Shown here piece by piece: positions 1 through 5,300 of a stretch of DNA of 6,444 nucleotides (positions within the stretch are counted from its first letter, which is position 1; each line of letters begins with the position of its first letter). The notes beneath the pieces were generated by a model that was not told the origin of the DNA, ran no database searches, and worked only from the letters and a program-made list of their open reading frames with translations. This DNA is from an uncultured Collinsella sp. (GTDB lineage Bacteria; Actinomycetota; Coriobacteriia; Coriobacteriales; Coriobacteriaceae): assembly GCA_958405195.1 (NCBI GenBank), contig CATYDM010000064.1, positions 1-6,444 on the forward strand, in the 5' to 3' direction. The translations under genes were made by a program, and so were the position numbers.

Positions 1-1467
1 ATGGTGCTGGGCGTTGAAGTCTGCGAGGACCTGTGGGTGCCGGCGCCCCCTTCGACCGAGATGGCGCTTGCCGGTGCGACGGTGATTCTCAACCCGTCGG
101 CCTCGGACGAGATTATCGGTAAGGCAGATTACCGCCGCAGCCTTATCTCCAATCAGAGCGCGCGCCTGTACTGCGCCTATGCCTACGCGGACGCGAGCGA
201 GGGCGAGTCCACGACCGACATGGTCTTTGCGGGTGAGAACCTCGTCTACGAAAACGGCTCCAAGCTCGCCGCGACCAAACTGCTTACCTGCGATATGGCC
301 ATCGCCGACGTTGACCTTGACCGCTTGGTTGCCGAGCGCCGTCGCTCGACGACGTGGACGCGCACCGACGATGCGCCGGAATCCGCGACCGTTGAGTTTT
401 CGTTTGAGGGCGTACTGGCCGAAGAACCTGTCCTGCGCGATGCGCTCGACATCGACCGAGTCTTCCCCCGCGCTCCCTTTGTGCCGGCCGACCACGGTGA
501 TCTGGCTGAGCGTTGCGAGACTATCCTCGACCTGCAGACCGCCGGCCTCAAGACCCGCCTTGCCCATACGGGCACCAAGGCGGCCGTCATCGGCCTTTCG
601 GGCGGCCTCGATTCCACGCTGGCGCTCCTCGTGACCGTGCGTGCGTTCGACGCCTTGGGCCTGCCGCGCACCGGTATCACGGCCGTGTCCATGCCCGGCT
701 TTGGCACGACGCACCGCACCAAGTCCAATGCCGAGTCGCTCGCTCGCGACCTAGGCGTGAGCTTTCGCGAGGTCTCGATCCATGCTGCCGTGGAGCAGCA
801 CTTTAAGGATATCGAGCATGATCCGACCGTGCAGGACGTGACCTACGAGAACAGCCAGGCGCGCGAGCGTACGCAGATTCTGATGGATTTGGCCAACCAG
901 GCTGGCGGTTTTGTCATTGGCACGGGCGACCTGTCGGAGCTGGCGCTCGGCTGGGCTACCTATAACGGCGACCACATGAGCATGTACGCCGTCAACGCGA
1001 GCGTGCCCAAGACGCTTGTGCGCCATCTGGTACGCTATGCCGCCGATGTCTTTGGCGGGCGCATTGCCGAGGTCTTGCTCGATATCCTCGATACGCCGGT
1101 GTCCCCCGAGCTTCTGCCGCCCACGGGCGACGGCGAGATTGCGCAGAAGACCGAGGATTTGGTGGGCCCATACGAGTTGCACGACTACTTCCTCTACTAC
1201 CTGCTGCGTTTTGGCTTTGAGCCGGGCAAGATCTACCGCATGGCGCTCAAGAGCTTCGAGGGCGTCTACGACGCCAAGACCGTCCACACGTGGCTACGTA
1301 CGTTCTACCGTCGTTTCTTTGCCCAGCAGTTTAAGCGCAGCTGCCTGCCCGATGGTCCCAAGGTGGGCTCGGTGACGCTCAGCCCGCGCGGCGATTGGCG
1401 TATGCCGAGTGACGCTAGCTCGCGTCTGTGGCTTGCGCAGATCGACGCGCTCAATCCAATTGACTAA
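1..1467 (+). CDS. nadE: Glutamine-dependent NAD(+) synthetase, 5' end missing
   Basis: This enzyme makes NAD+ from deamido-NAD+ (nicotinate adenine dinucleotide) and ATP, the last step of NAD synthesis in the cytoplasm, using ammonia released from glutamine by its own N-terminal nitrilase-like amidase domain. The 488 visible residues begin just before the amidase catalytic Cys (residue 8, in VEVCEDLW). The Glu and Lys of the Glu-Lys-Cys triad would lie upstream, outside the window. The ATP-pyrophosphatase loop SGGLDS is at residues 200-205. The conserved GTGDLSELALGW is at 307-318, and the C-terminal QKTEDLVGPYELHDYF at 382-397. The sequence resembles the long two-domain type known from Mycobacterium tuberculosis (about 680 residues), so roughly 160-170 residues are probably missing. 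The ATG at base 1 is therefore most likely an internal methionine, not the start. No frameshift is visible, and the gene ends at TAA 1465-1467. The family assignment is very secure; only the true start is unknown. Confidence 0.97.
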   Translation: MVLGVEVCEDLWVPAPPSTEMALAGATVILNPSASDEIIGKADYRRSLISNQSARLYCAYAYADASEGESTTDMVFAGENLVYENGSKLAATKLLTCDMAIADVDLDRLVAERRRSTTWTRTDDAPESATVEFSFEGVLAEEPVLRDALDIDRVFPRAPFVPADHGDLAERCETILDLQTAGLKTRLAHTGTKAAVIGLSGGLDSTLALLVTVRAFDALGLPRTGITAVSMPGFGTTHRTKSNAESLARDLGVSFREVSIHAAVEQHFKDIEHDPTVQDVTYENSQARERTQILMDLANQAGGFVIGTGDLSELALGWATYNGDHMSMYAVNASVPKTLVRHLVRYAADVFGGRIAEVLLDILDTPVSPELLPPTGDGEIAQKTEDLVGPYELHDYFLYYLLRFGFEPGKIYRMALKSFEGVYDAKTVHTWLRTFYRRFFAQQFKRSCLPDGPKVGSVTLSPRGDWRMPSDASSRLWLAQIDALNPID

Positions 1468-1495
1468 GGTTGGCCAAATTGAACCAATACGGGGG

Positions 1496-1524
1496 TTGCA
1501 AGCGTTACACTTTTGAAATCTGAT
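1496..1524 (+). promoter_or_regulatory. Possible promoter for the aminotransferase gene
   Basis: TTGCAA at 1496-1501 and TCTGAT at 1519-1524 are separated by 17 bp. Each matches four of six bases of the sigma-70 -35 and -10 consensus (TTGACA and TATAAT). A second -10-like hexamer, TACACT, lies at 1506-1511 but has no good -35 partner. Any promoter for the downstream gene has to lie upstream of the terminator at 1536-1567, because only 18 bases separate that terminator from the start codon. The call is weak and rests on consensus matching alone. Confidence 0.3.
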
Positions 1525-1535
1525 GGCCCGTATCG

Positions 1536-1567
1536 CGCGGCGCTCTTGTCGGAGCGTCGCGTTTTTT
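1536..1567 (+). terminator. Intrinsic terminator between nadE and the aminotransferase gene
   Basis: A 10-bp GC-rich stem pairs 1536-1545 with 1552-1561, with one G-U pair and a 6-nt loop. It is followed at once by six T residues (1562-1567), the textbook form of a Rho-independent terminator. It starts 68 nt after the nadE stop codon and ends 18 nt before the aminotransferase start codon. It may simply end nadE transcripts, or it may act as an attenuator in the aminotransferase leader. I found no convincing antiterminator pairing. Confidence 0.85.
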
Positions 1568-1572
1568 ATATC

Positions 1573-1581
1573 GAAAGGTGG
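1573..1581 (+). promoter_or_regulatory. Ribosome binding site that fixes the aminotransferase start
   Basis: GAAAGGTGG ends 4 nt before ATG 1586 and is a good Shine-Dalgarno sequence. An in-frame ATG at 1523 would add 21 residues, but it has no such site, and those residues would be encoded by the terminator hairpin and its T-run. The 1586 start is therefore preferred. Confidence 0.8.
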
Positions 1582-1585
1582 CACC

Positions 1586-2749
1586 ATGCAGGCATCGCAG
1601 CGTCTCGACCGCTTTGGCGCGGAGGTCTTCGCCTCGCTCAACAACAAGCTTCTCGCGCTGAAGGCTCAGGGCAAGACCATTTACAACATGAGCGTGGGCA
1701 CGCCCGACTTTAAGCCGTACGACCATGTGGTCGAGGCGCTCACGCAGGCAGCCCAAGATCCCGAGATGTGGAAGTATGCCCTGCGCGACCTACCCGAACT
1801 CAAGCAAGCCGTGTGCGATTACTATGAGCGCCGCTTTGGCGTTTCGGGCATTACGCCGTCCATGGTGCAGTCGTGCAACGGCACGCAGGAGGGCGTGGGT
1901 CATTTGGGCCTGGCCCTGCTCGATCCGGGTGACACCATTCTGGTTCCCGATCCGTGCTACCCGGTCTTTGAGGCGGGTGCCAAGATCGCCGATGCCAAGC
2001 TCGAGTACTATCCGCTGGTCGCCGAGCATAATTACCTGCCCTATGTGGCGGGCATCGATCCCGAGGTGGCCGATCGCGCCAAGTATATGATCGTGTCGCT
2101 GCCCGCTAACCCGGTGGGCTCGGTGGGCACGCCCGAGGTCTATGAGGAGATTATCGCCTTTGCCCGCGAGCATGATCTGTTGATCGTGCATGACAATGCC
2201 TACTCCGATATCGTGTTCGACGGCGAGCCGGGTGGCAGCTTCCTGCAGTACCCTGGCGCGCTCGAGGTGGGCGTGGAGTTCTTCTCGCTCTCTAAGTCGT
2301 TTAACGTCACCGGTGCCCGCATCGGCTTTTTGGTCGGTCGCGAGGATGTGGTCTCGGCCTTTGCCAAGCTGCGCGGCCAGATCGACTTCGGTATGTTTTT
2401 CCCGATCCAGAAGGCTGCTATCGCCTGCCTGAACGGTCCGCGCGATGAGGTCGAGGCGCAGCGTCTGAAGTACCAGGAGCGCCGCGATGCCCTGTGCGAC
2501 GGTCTTGAGGGCTTGGGCTGGGAGCGTCCCAACGCGCATGGCTCCATGTTCGTGTGGGCCAAGCTTCCCGGTGGTCGCACCGATTCCATGGCGTTTTGCG
2601 AGGAGCTCATGGAGAAGGCCGGTGTTGTGGTGACGCCGGGTGCGAGTTTTGGTCCTTCGGGCGAGGGACACGTGCGCATGGCGCTGGTCTTGCCGCCCGA
2701 CCAGATCGCTTTGGCTGTCGAGGCCATTCGCGAGGCGGGCCTGTATTAG
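1586..2749 (+). CDS. PLP-dependent class I aminotransferase, DapL-like
   Basis: A cytoplasmic fold-type I aminotransferase of 387 residues, a normal family length. The lysine that forms the Schiff base with pyridoxal phosphate is K237, in SLSKSFNVTGARIG (234-247), where R246 should contact the cofactor phosphate. N175 in PANPVG and D203 and Y206 in HDNAYSD are the usual cofactor and substrate contacts. R364 in HVRMAL is the expected arginine that binds the substrate alpha-carboxylate. The wording around the lysine (EVGVEFFSLSKSFNVTG) resembles the LL-diaminopimelate aminotransferase group, which makes LL-diaminopimelate from tetrahydrodipicolinate and glutamate for lysine and peptidoglycan synthesis. 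Substrate choice in this superfamily cannot be read safely from motifs, so an aspartate, alanine or other amino acid aminotransferase remains possible. The start is chosen by the ribosome binding site at 1573-1581. The gene follows a terminator and may have its own promoter. No lysine-pathway genes adjoin it here. Confidence 0.9.
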   Translation: MQASQRLDRFGAEVFASLNNKLLALKAQGKTIYNMSVGTPDFKPYDHVVEALTQAAQDPEMWKYALRDLPELKQAVCDYYERRFGVSGITPSMVQSCNGTQEGVGHLGLALLDPGDTILVPDPCYPVFEAGAKIADAKLEYYPLVAEHNYLPYVAGIDPEVADRAKYMIVSLPANPVGSVGTPEVYEEIIAFAREHDLLIVHDNAYSDIVFDGEPGGSFLQYPGALEVGVEFFSLSKSFNVTGARIGFLVGREDVVSAFAKLRGQIDFGMFFPIQKAAIACLNGPRDEVEAQRLKYQERRDALCDGLEGLGWERPNAHGSMFVWAKLPGGRTDSMAFCEELMEKAGVVVTPGASFGPSGEGHVRMALVLPPDQIALAVEAIREAGLY

Positions 2750-2751
2750 AA

Positions 2752-2775
2752 AGCTATTTCGGCTCGTCAATAGCT
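2752..2775 (+). repeat. Inverted repeat just after the aminotransferase stop codon
   Basis: AGCTATT (2752-2758) and AATAGCT (2769-2775) form a perfect 7-bp stem with a 10-nt loop, starting 2 nt after the stop codon. A second small inverted repeat, CGAAA/TTTCG, follows at 2776-2789. No T-run follows either one, so this is not a standard terminator. It could stabilise the 3' end of the message or be a protein-binding site; the sequence does not decide. Confidence 0.45.
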
Positions 2776-2855
2776 CGAAACCGATTTCGTGCAGTTATTT
2801 TACGAATTCTGCAAACAATTTCGGTAAACGGTCGATTTTTGGCTGCGAATAGGAG

Positions 2856-2861
2856 CATAAT
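2856..2861 (+). promoter_or_regulatory. Possible -10 element of the ldh promoter
   Basis: CATAAT matches TATAAT at five of six bases and lies downstream of an AT-rich block (about 2785-2840) in otherwise GC-rich DNA, a plausible promoter region. No convincing -35 hexamer is present at the usual distance. If it is used, the ldh leader would be about 80-85 nt long and would contain both hairpins at 2867-2887 and 2895-2923. Confidence 0.3.
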
Positions 2862-2866
2862 CAAAG

Positions 2867-2887
2867 TCCCGATTGGATGTATTGGGA
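2867..2887 (+). repeat. Small hairpin in the presumed ldh leader
   Basis: Bases 2867-2873 can pair with 2881-2887 (7 bp, one G-U pair, 7-nt loop). It lies 7 nt before the larger hairpin at 2895-2923. On its own it is weak, and chance is a fair alternative. Confidence 0.35.
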
Positions 2888-2894
2888 TCACGGC

Positions 2895-2923
2895 AAGCCG
2901 CTCGGGTCGTTCCCGGGCGGCTT
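2895..2923 (+). terminator. Strong hairpin upstream of ldh, possible terminator or leader structure
   Basis: Bases 2895-2906 pair with 2912-2923 to give a 12-bp stem with one G-U pair and a 5-nt loop. The tail is only GTTTG, a poor U-run, so termination may be partial. It lies 145 nt after the aminotransferase stop and 27 nt before the ldh start codon. It could be a weak terminator for the upstream gene, an attenuator, or a structure that stabilises the ldh message. The hairpin is clear; its role is inference. Confidence 0.55.
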
Positions 2924-2939
2924 GTTTGCGGAGAGAGAT

Positions 2940-2944
2940 GGGAG
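2940..2944 (+). promoter_or_regulatory. Ribosome binding site for ldh
   Basis: GGGAG ends 6 nt before ATG 2951 and sits in a purine-rich tract (2930-2944). It selects 2951 over the in-frame upstream ATG at 2873, which falls inside the small hairpin and would add 26 residues unrelated to the family. The start MVNEKKVAIVGCG places the Rossmann motif where lactate dehydrogenases have it. Confidence 0.8.
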
Positions 2945-2950
2945 TTTCTA

Positions 2951-3901
2951 ATGGTTAACGAGAAGAAGGTCGCTATTGTCGGCTGCGGCTTCGTCGGTTC
3001 GTCTTCGGCGTTCGCGCTGATGCAGAGCGGTCTGTTCTCCGAGATGGTCCTCATCGACGTGGACAAGAACCGCGCCGAGGGTGAGGCCCTGGATATCGCG
3101 CACGGCATGACGTTTGCCGAGCCGATGAAGATCTACGCCGGCGATTATTCCGATGTCGCCGACGCCGCCATGATCGTCGTCACCGCTGGCGCTGCCCAGA
3201 AGCCCGGTGAGACCCGCCTGGACTTGGTCAACAAGAACGTCAACATCTTTAAGTCCATTATCCCCGAGATTAAGAAGTCCGGCTTCGACGGCATTCTGCT
3301 CATCGTCTCCAACCCGGTCGATGTTCTGACCTACGCCGCCATCAAGATGTCCGGCCTGCCTGAGGGCCACGTCATCGGCTCCGGCACCGTGCTCGACACC
3401 GGCCGTCTGCAACAGATGCTTGGCGCTCACGTCGAGGTTGACCCGCGCGATGTCCAGGCCTACGTCATGGGTGAGCACGGCGACTCCGAGTTTGTCGCTT
3501 GGTCCAGCGCTCAGGTTGCCGGCGTGCCGCTGAACACCTTCTGCGAGCTTCACGGTCATCTGGAGCATGAGGCCGCCGAGAAGCGCATCGCCGAGGACGT
3601 CAAGAACTCCGCCTACACCATCATCGAGAAGAAGCACGCCACCTACTATGGCGTCGCCATGGCCGTCAAGCGCATCTGCACTGCCGTCATGCGCGATGAG
3701 CAGACCGTTCTGCCTGTCTCCTCGCTCATGGTGGGCGAGTACGGCCTGTCCGATCTTGCCATCTCCATGCCGACCGTCGTTGGCCGCGACGGCGTTGTCT
3801 GCCGCGTCCCCGTGCCGCTGAACGACGACGAGCAGCATGAGCTCACCGTCTCCGCCAAGGCCCTCAAGGACATCATCGACAACGTCGATTTTTCCTGCTA
3901 A
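2951..3901 (+). CDS. ldh: L-lactate dehydrogenase
   Basis: This enzyme reduces pyruvate to L-lactate with NADH, regenerating NAD+ for glycolysis in fermenting cells. It acts in the cytoplasm and is usually a tetramer. The protein has 316 residues, typical of the family. The Rossmann loop GCGFVG is at 11-16, and the NAD ribose-binding acid is at D36 in LIDVD. The mobile loop AAQKPGETR (81-89) carries Q83, the residue that selects pyruvate where malate dehydrogenases have Arg, and R89. D149 and R152 lie in VLDTGRL, and the catalytic His is H176 in GEHGDSE (174-180). The two residues that bind the activator fructose-1,6-bisphosphate in allosteric bacterial enzymes (R173 and H188 in standard numbering) are Q154 and Q169 here, so the enzyme is predicted not to need that activator. 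Codons are strongly C-ending (GTC, GCC, ATC, CTC), unlike the downstream hydrolase gene, which suggests high expression. A terminator follows, so the gene is probably transcribed alone. Confidence 0.96.
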   Translation: MVNEKKVAIVGCGFVGSSSAFALMQSGLFSEMVLIDVDKNRAEGEALDIAHGMTFAEPMKIYAGDYSDVADAAMIVVTAGAAQKPGETRLDLVNKNVNIFKSIIPEIKKSGFDGILLIVSNPVDVLTYAAIKMSGLPEGHVIGSGTVLDTGRLQQMLGAHVEVDPRDVQAYVMGEHGDSEFVAWSSAQVAGVPLNTFCELHGHLEHEAAEKRIAEDVKNSAYTIIEKKHATYYGVAMAVKRICTAVMRDEQTVLPVSSLMVGEYGLSDLAISMPTVVGRDGVVCRVPVPLNDDEQHELTVSAKALKDIIDNVDFSC

Positions 3902-3932
3902 ATCAAGCTCGCTAGAGCGAAAAGCTACAATG

Positions 3933-3968
3933 AAGGCGTCCGGGCCCACACGGTCCGGGCGCCTTTTT
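3933..3968 (+). terminator. Intrinsic terminator of ldh
   Basis: Bases 3933-3946 pair with 3952-3965 (14 bp, two G-U pairs, 5-nt loop CACAC), and the T-run extends from 3964 to 3968. It lies 31 nt after the ldh stop codon and should end its transcript efficiently. Repeat copy A begins at the last T of this terminator. Confidence 0.9.
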
Positions 3969-4014
3969 GGTGCAAAGTAACCTGACCCCAATGCACCATC
4001 CCAATGCACCATAG
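3968..4014 (+). repeat. REP-like repeat element, copy A (upstream of the hydrolase gene)
   Basis: Positions 3968-3998 match 5194-5224 (copy B) at 26 of 31 bases without gaps, and similarity continues with two single-base gaps to 4014. The shared core has the form GCAAAGYAACCTGWCCCC. The left arm GGTGCA (3969-3974) can pair with TGCACC at either 3992-3997 or 4005-4010. The unit CCCAATGCACCAT is tandemly duplicated (3987-3999 and 4000-4012). The element fills most of the gap between the ldh terminator and the hydrolase ribosome binding site. It codes for nothing recognisable. Confidence 0.75.
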
Positions 4015-4028
4015 TTGATGGGAGGGCC

Positions 4029-5189
4029 ATGTCGGATTCGCCTAATTTTTTGACCTATGCCCAGACGGCGTTTGATCCATTTGAGGAGCGGCCGTTCTGC
4101 GCGGTGGATAGCCTCGTCTTTGCGTGGTTGTCCTATTTGCGTTTGCCGGGTGATATGGCGGAGCTGACGAACTGGCAGGGCCTAGACGTACGCGAGCTGC
4201 TGCGTGCCGAGTGCTACCGGGACATGATTGACGACTTGTGGGACCCGGAGGGGAGCAGGGCCTTGTTGGAGGCCGTGGCAGCAAGTCCTCGCTACCGTGG
4301 CGTGCACGTTTGCGGCTATCGTGCTGTGAGCGATATGGTGGCGACGGAGCAGTTTGCAACCATGACGTTCCGGTTTCCGGCGGGGTTTAGCTATCTTTCC
4401 TTTCGGGGGACCGACAGCACGATTGTGGGCTGGAAAGAGGACTTTAACATGGCGTTCCGGTGTCCTGTGCCGGCCCAGGAATCCGCGGCGCGTTATGTGG
4501 ACGAGGCGGCGGATGCGATCGACGGGCCGCTTTTGTGCGGAGGTCATTCCAAGGGTGGAAACCTTGCGGTGTACGGTGCGGCGATGTGCTCCGATGTTGC
4601 CCGTGAACGAATCGAACGGGCGTATTCCCATGATGGTCCAGGGTTCGTCGAGGAGTTTCTGAGCGGCAACGCCTTTGCCGATCTTTCCGGTCGAATCGAC
4701 AAGACGCTACCTCGGTCGTCGATCTTCGGCATGATGTTCGAGACACAAGAGGACTATGCCATCGTTGAGAGCACCGAGTTCAGCCTGCTGCAGCACAATC
4801 CCTTTAGCTGGGTGGTTGATGGTTGCGACTTCGTATACTGTGAGCGCCTGTCCGCCGGTGCTCGATACGTTGATGGCTCCATTCGCGAGATGCTACTTGC
4901 AGTGTCACCTAGCGAGCGCGAGCGTTTTGTAGATGCGTTGTTCTCCGTGTTTGAGGCTACGGACGCCGAACGGTTTGCGGATATCGCAGGAAATCTGCGT
5001 GAGAGTCTGCCCGTGATGCTCCAGGCTGCGCAAGGCTTTGACAAAGATACGCGACGCTTTATCTCGCAGACCATCGTGGCGATCCTTAAATGCGCACTGT
5101 TGCCCAAACGACCCCAGATCGACGTGCCCGCTGCCGGCAAGAGTTTGGCAGAACAGCTCGAGGCTTGGCAGTCCGAGCTCCTGCACTAA
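4029..5189 (+). CDS. Mbeg1-like (DUF2974) alpha/beta-hydrolase of unknown function
   Basis: A 386-residue protein that matches my recollection of the Mbeg1-like/DUF2974 family, which belongs to the alpha/beta-hydrolase fold and has no settled substrate. The nucleophile elbow is GHSKGG at 172-177, with S174 the likely nucleophile. The upstream FRGTDST (125-131) and WKEDFNM (135-141) are the lipase-like segment that usually shapes the oxyanion hole. HDGPGF (201-206) and QHNPFSW (255-261) may supply the acid (D202) and histidine (H256) of the triad, but these two assignments are guesses. No signal peptide or membrane segment is seen, so it is probably cytoplasmic. Nine cysteines are present, including C170 near the nucleophile. 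The start follows GGGAGGG (4020-4026), with close spacing. Codon use is less biased than in ldh, with CGG, GGG and GGA appearing. Related repeat elements stand on both sides of the gene in the same orientation. Esterase, lipase or thioesterase activity are all possible. Confidence 0.87.
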   Translation: MSDSPNFLTYAQTAFDPFEERPFCAVDSLVFAWLSYLRLPGDMAELTNWQGLDVRELLRAECYRDMIDDLWDPEGSRALLEAVAASPRYRGVHVCGYRAVSDMVATEQFATMTFRFPAGFSYLSFRGTDSTIVGWKEDFNMAFRCPVPAQESAARYVDEAADAIDGPLLCGGHSKGGNLAVYGAAMCSDVARERIERAYSHDGPGFVEEFLSGNAFADLSGRIDKTLPRSSIFGMMFETQEDYAIVESTEFSLLQHNPFSWVVDGCDFVYCERLSAGARYVDGSIREMLLAVSPSERERFVDALFSVFEATDAERFADIAGNLRESLPVMLQAAQGFDKDTRRFISQTIVAILKCALLPKRPQIDVPAAGKSLAEQLEAWQSELLH

Positions 5190-5193
5190 CCAT

Positions 5194-5241
5194 TGGCGCA
5201 AAGCAACCTGTCCCCGATGCATCAATCTTCGATGCGCCTAG
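5194..5241 (+). repeat. REP-like repeat element, copy B (downstream of the hydrolase gene)
   Basis: This is the second copy of the element at 3968-4014, in the same orientation, starting 4 nt after the hydrolase stop codon. The left arm GGCGCA (5195-5200) pairs perfectly with TGCGCC (5233-5238). Against copy A, the middle pair of this stem has changed from T-A to C-G, keeping the pairing. An inner inverted repeat, GCATC/GATGC (5219-5223 and 5231-5235), gives an alternative fold. No T-run follows, so it is not a typical terminator, yet it is the only hairpin after the hydrolase gene. Confidence 0.75.
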
Positions 5242-5256
5242 GGCAGGCTCGACCGC

Positions 5257-5262
5257 TATACT
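5257..5262 (+). promoter_or_regulatory. Likely -10 element for the nucleoid-associated protein gene
   Basis: TATACT matches the -10 consensus at five of six bases and would give a leader of about 30 nt before ATG 5301. No good -35 hexamer is found; at normal spacing it would overlap the right arm of repeat copy B. Confidence 0.4.
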
Positions 5263-5286
5263 GGTTCGTGCCGAAATCGATCTAGA

Positions 5287-5291
5287 ACGGA
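5287..5291 (+). promoter_or_regulatory. Weak ribosome binding site that decides the NdpA-family start
   Basis: ACGGA ends 9 nt before ATG 5301 but directly abuts ATG 5292. Only the 5301 start has workable spacing. It also gives MKINHAILHILDF, the N-terminus expected of the family, so the three extra residues from 5292 are probably not made. Confidence 0.6.
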
Positions 5292-5300
5292 ATGCCGTAT

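Noticed and set aside
1..3. ATG at the first base as the true start of nadE
   Set aside because: It would leave only seven residues before the amidase catalytic cysteine and remove the rest of the triad. An internal methionine in a gene cut by the window edge is far more likely.
1523..1585. Upstream in-frame start for the aminotransferase gene
   Set aside because: It has no ribosome binding site, the added residues would come from a terminator hairpin, and a good site precedes ATG 1586.
1790..2770. A 326-codon open frame on the minus strand over the aminotransferase gene
   Set aside because: It lies antisense to a gene with full catalytic motifs, has no recognisable family features, and its frame is explained by GC-rich codon bias.
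2750..2866. A Rex operator in front of ldh
   Set aside because: A Rex site of the form TTGTGAAN4TTCACAA was looked for because of the redox gene, but no close match is present.
3926..3931. TACAAT as a promoter -10 for the hydrolase gene
   Set aside because: It matches the consensus at five of six bases, but it has no -35 partner and is followed 2 bp later by the strong ldh terminator.
2948..4030. A 360-codon open frame on the minus strand over ldh
   Set aside because: It mirrors the C-ending codons of a clear lactate dehydrogenase. Its translation is low-complexity, rich in Asp, Gly, His and Val, with no recognisable domain.
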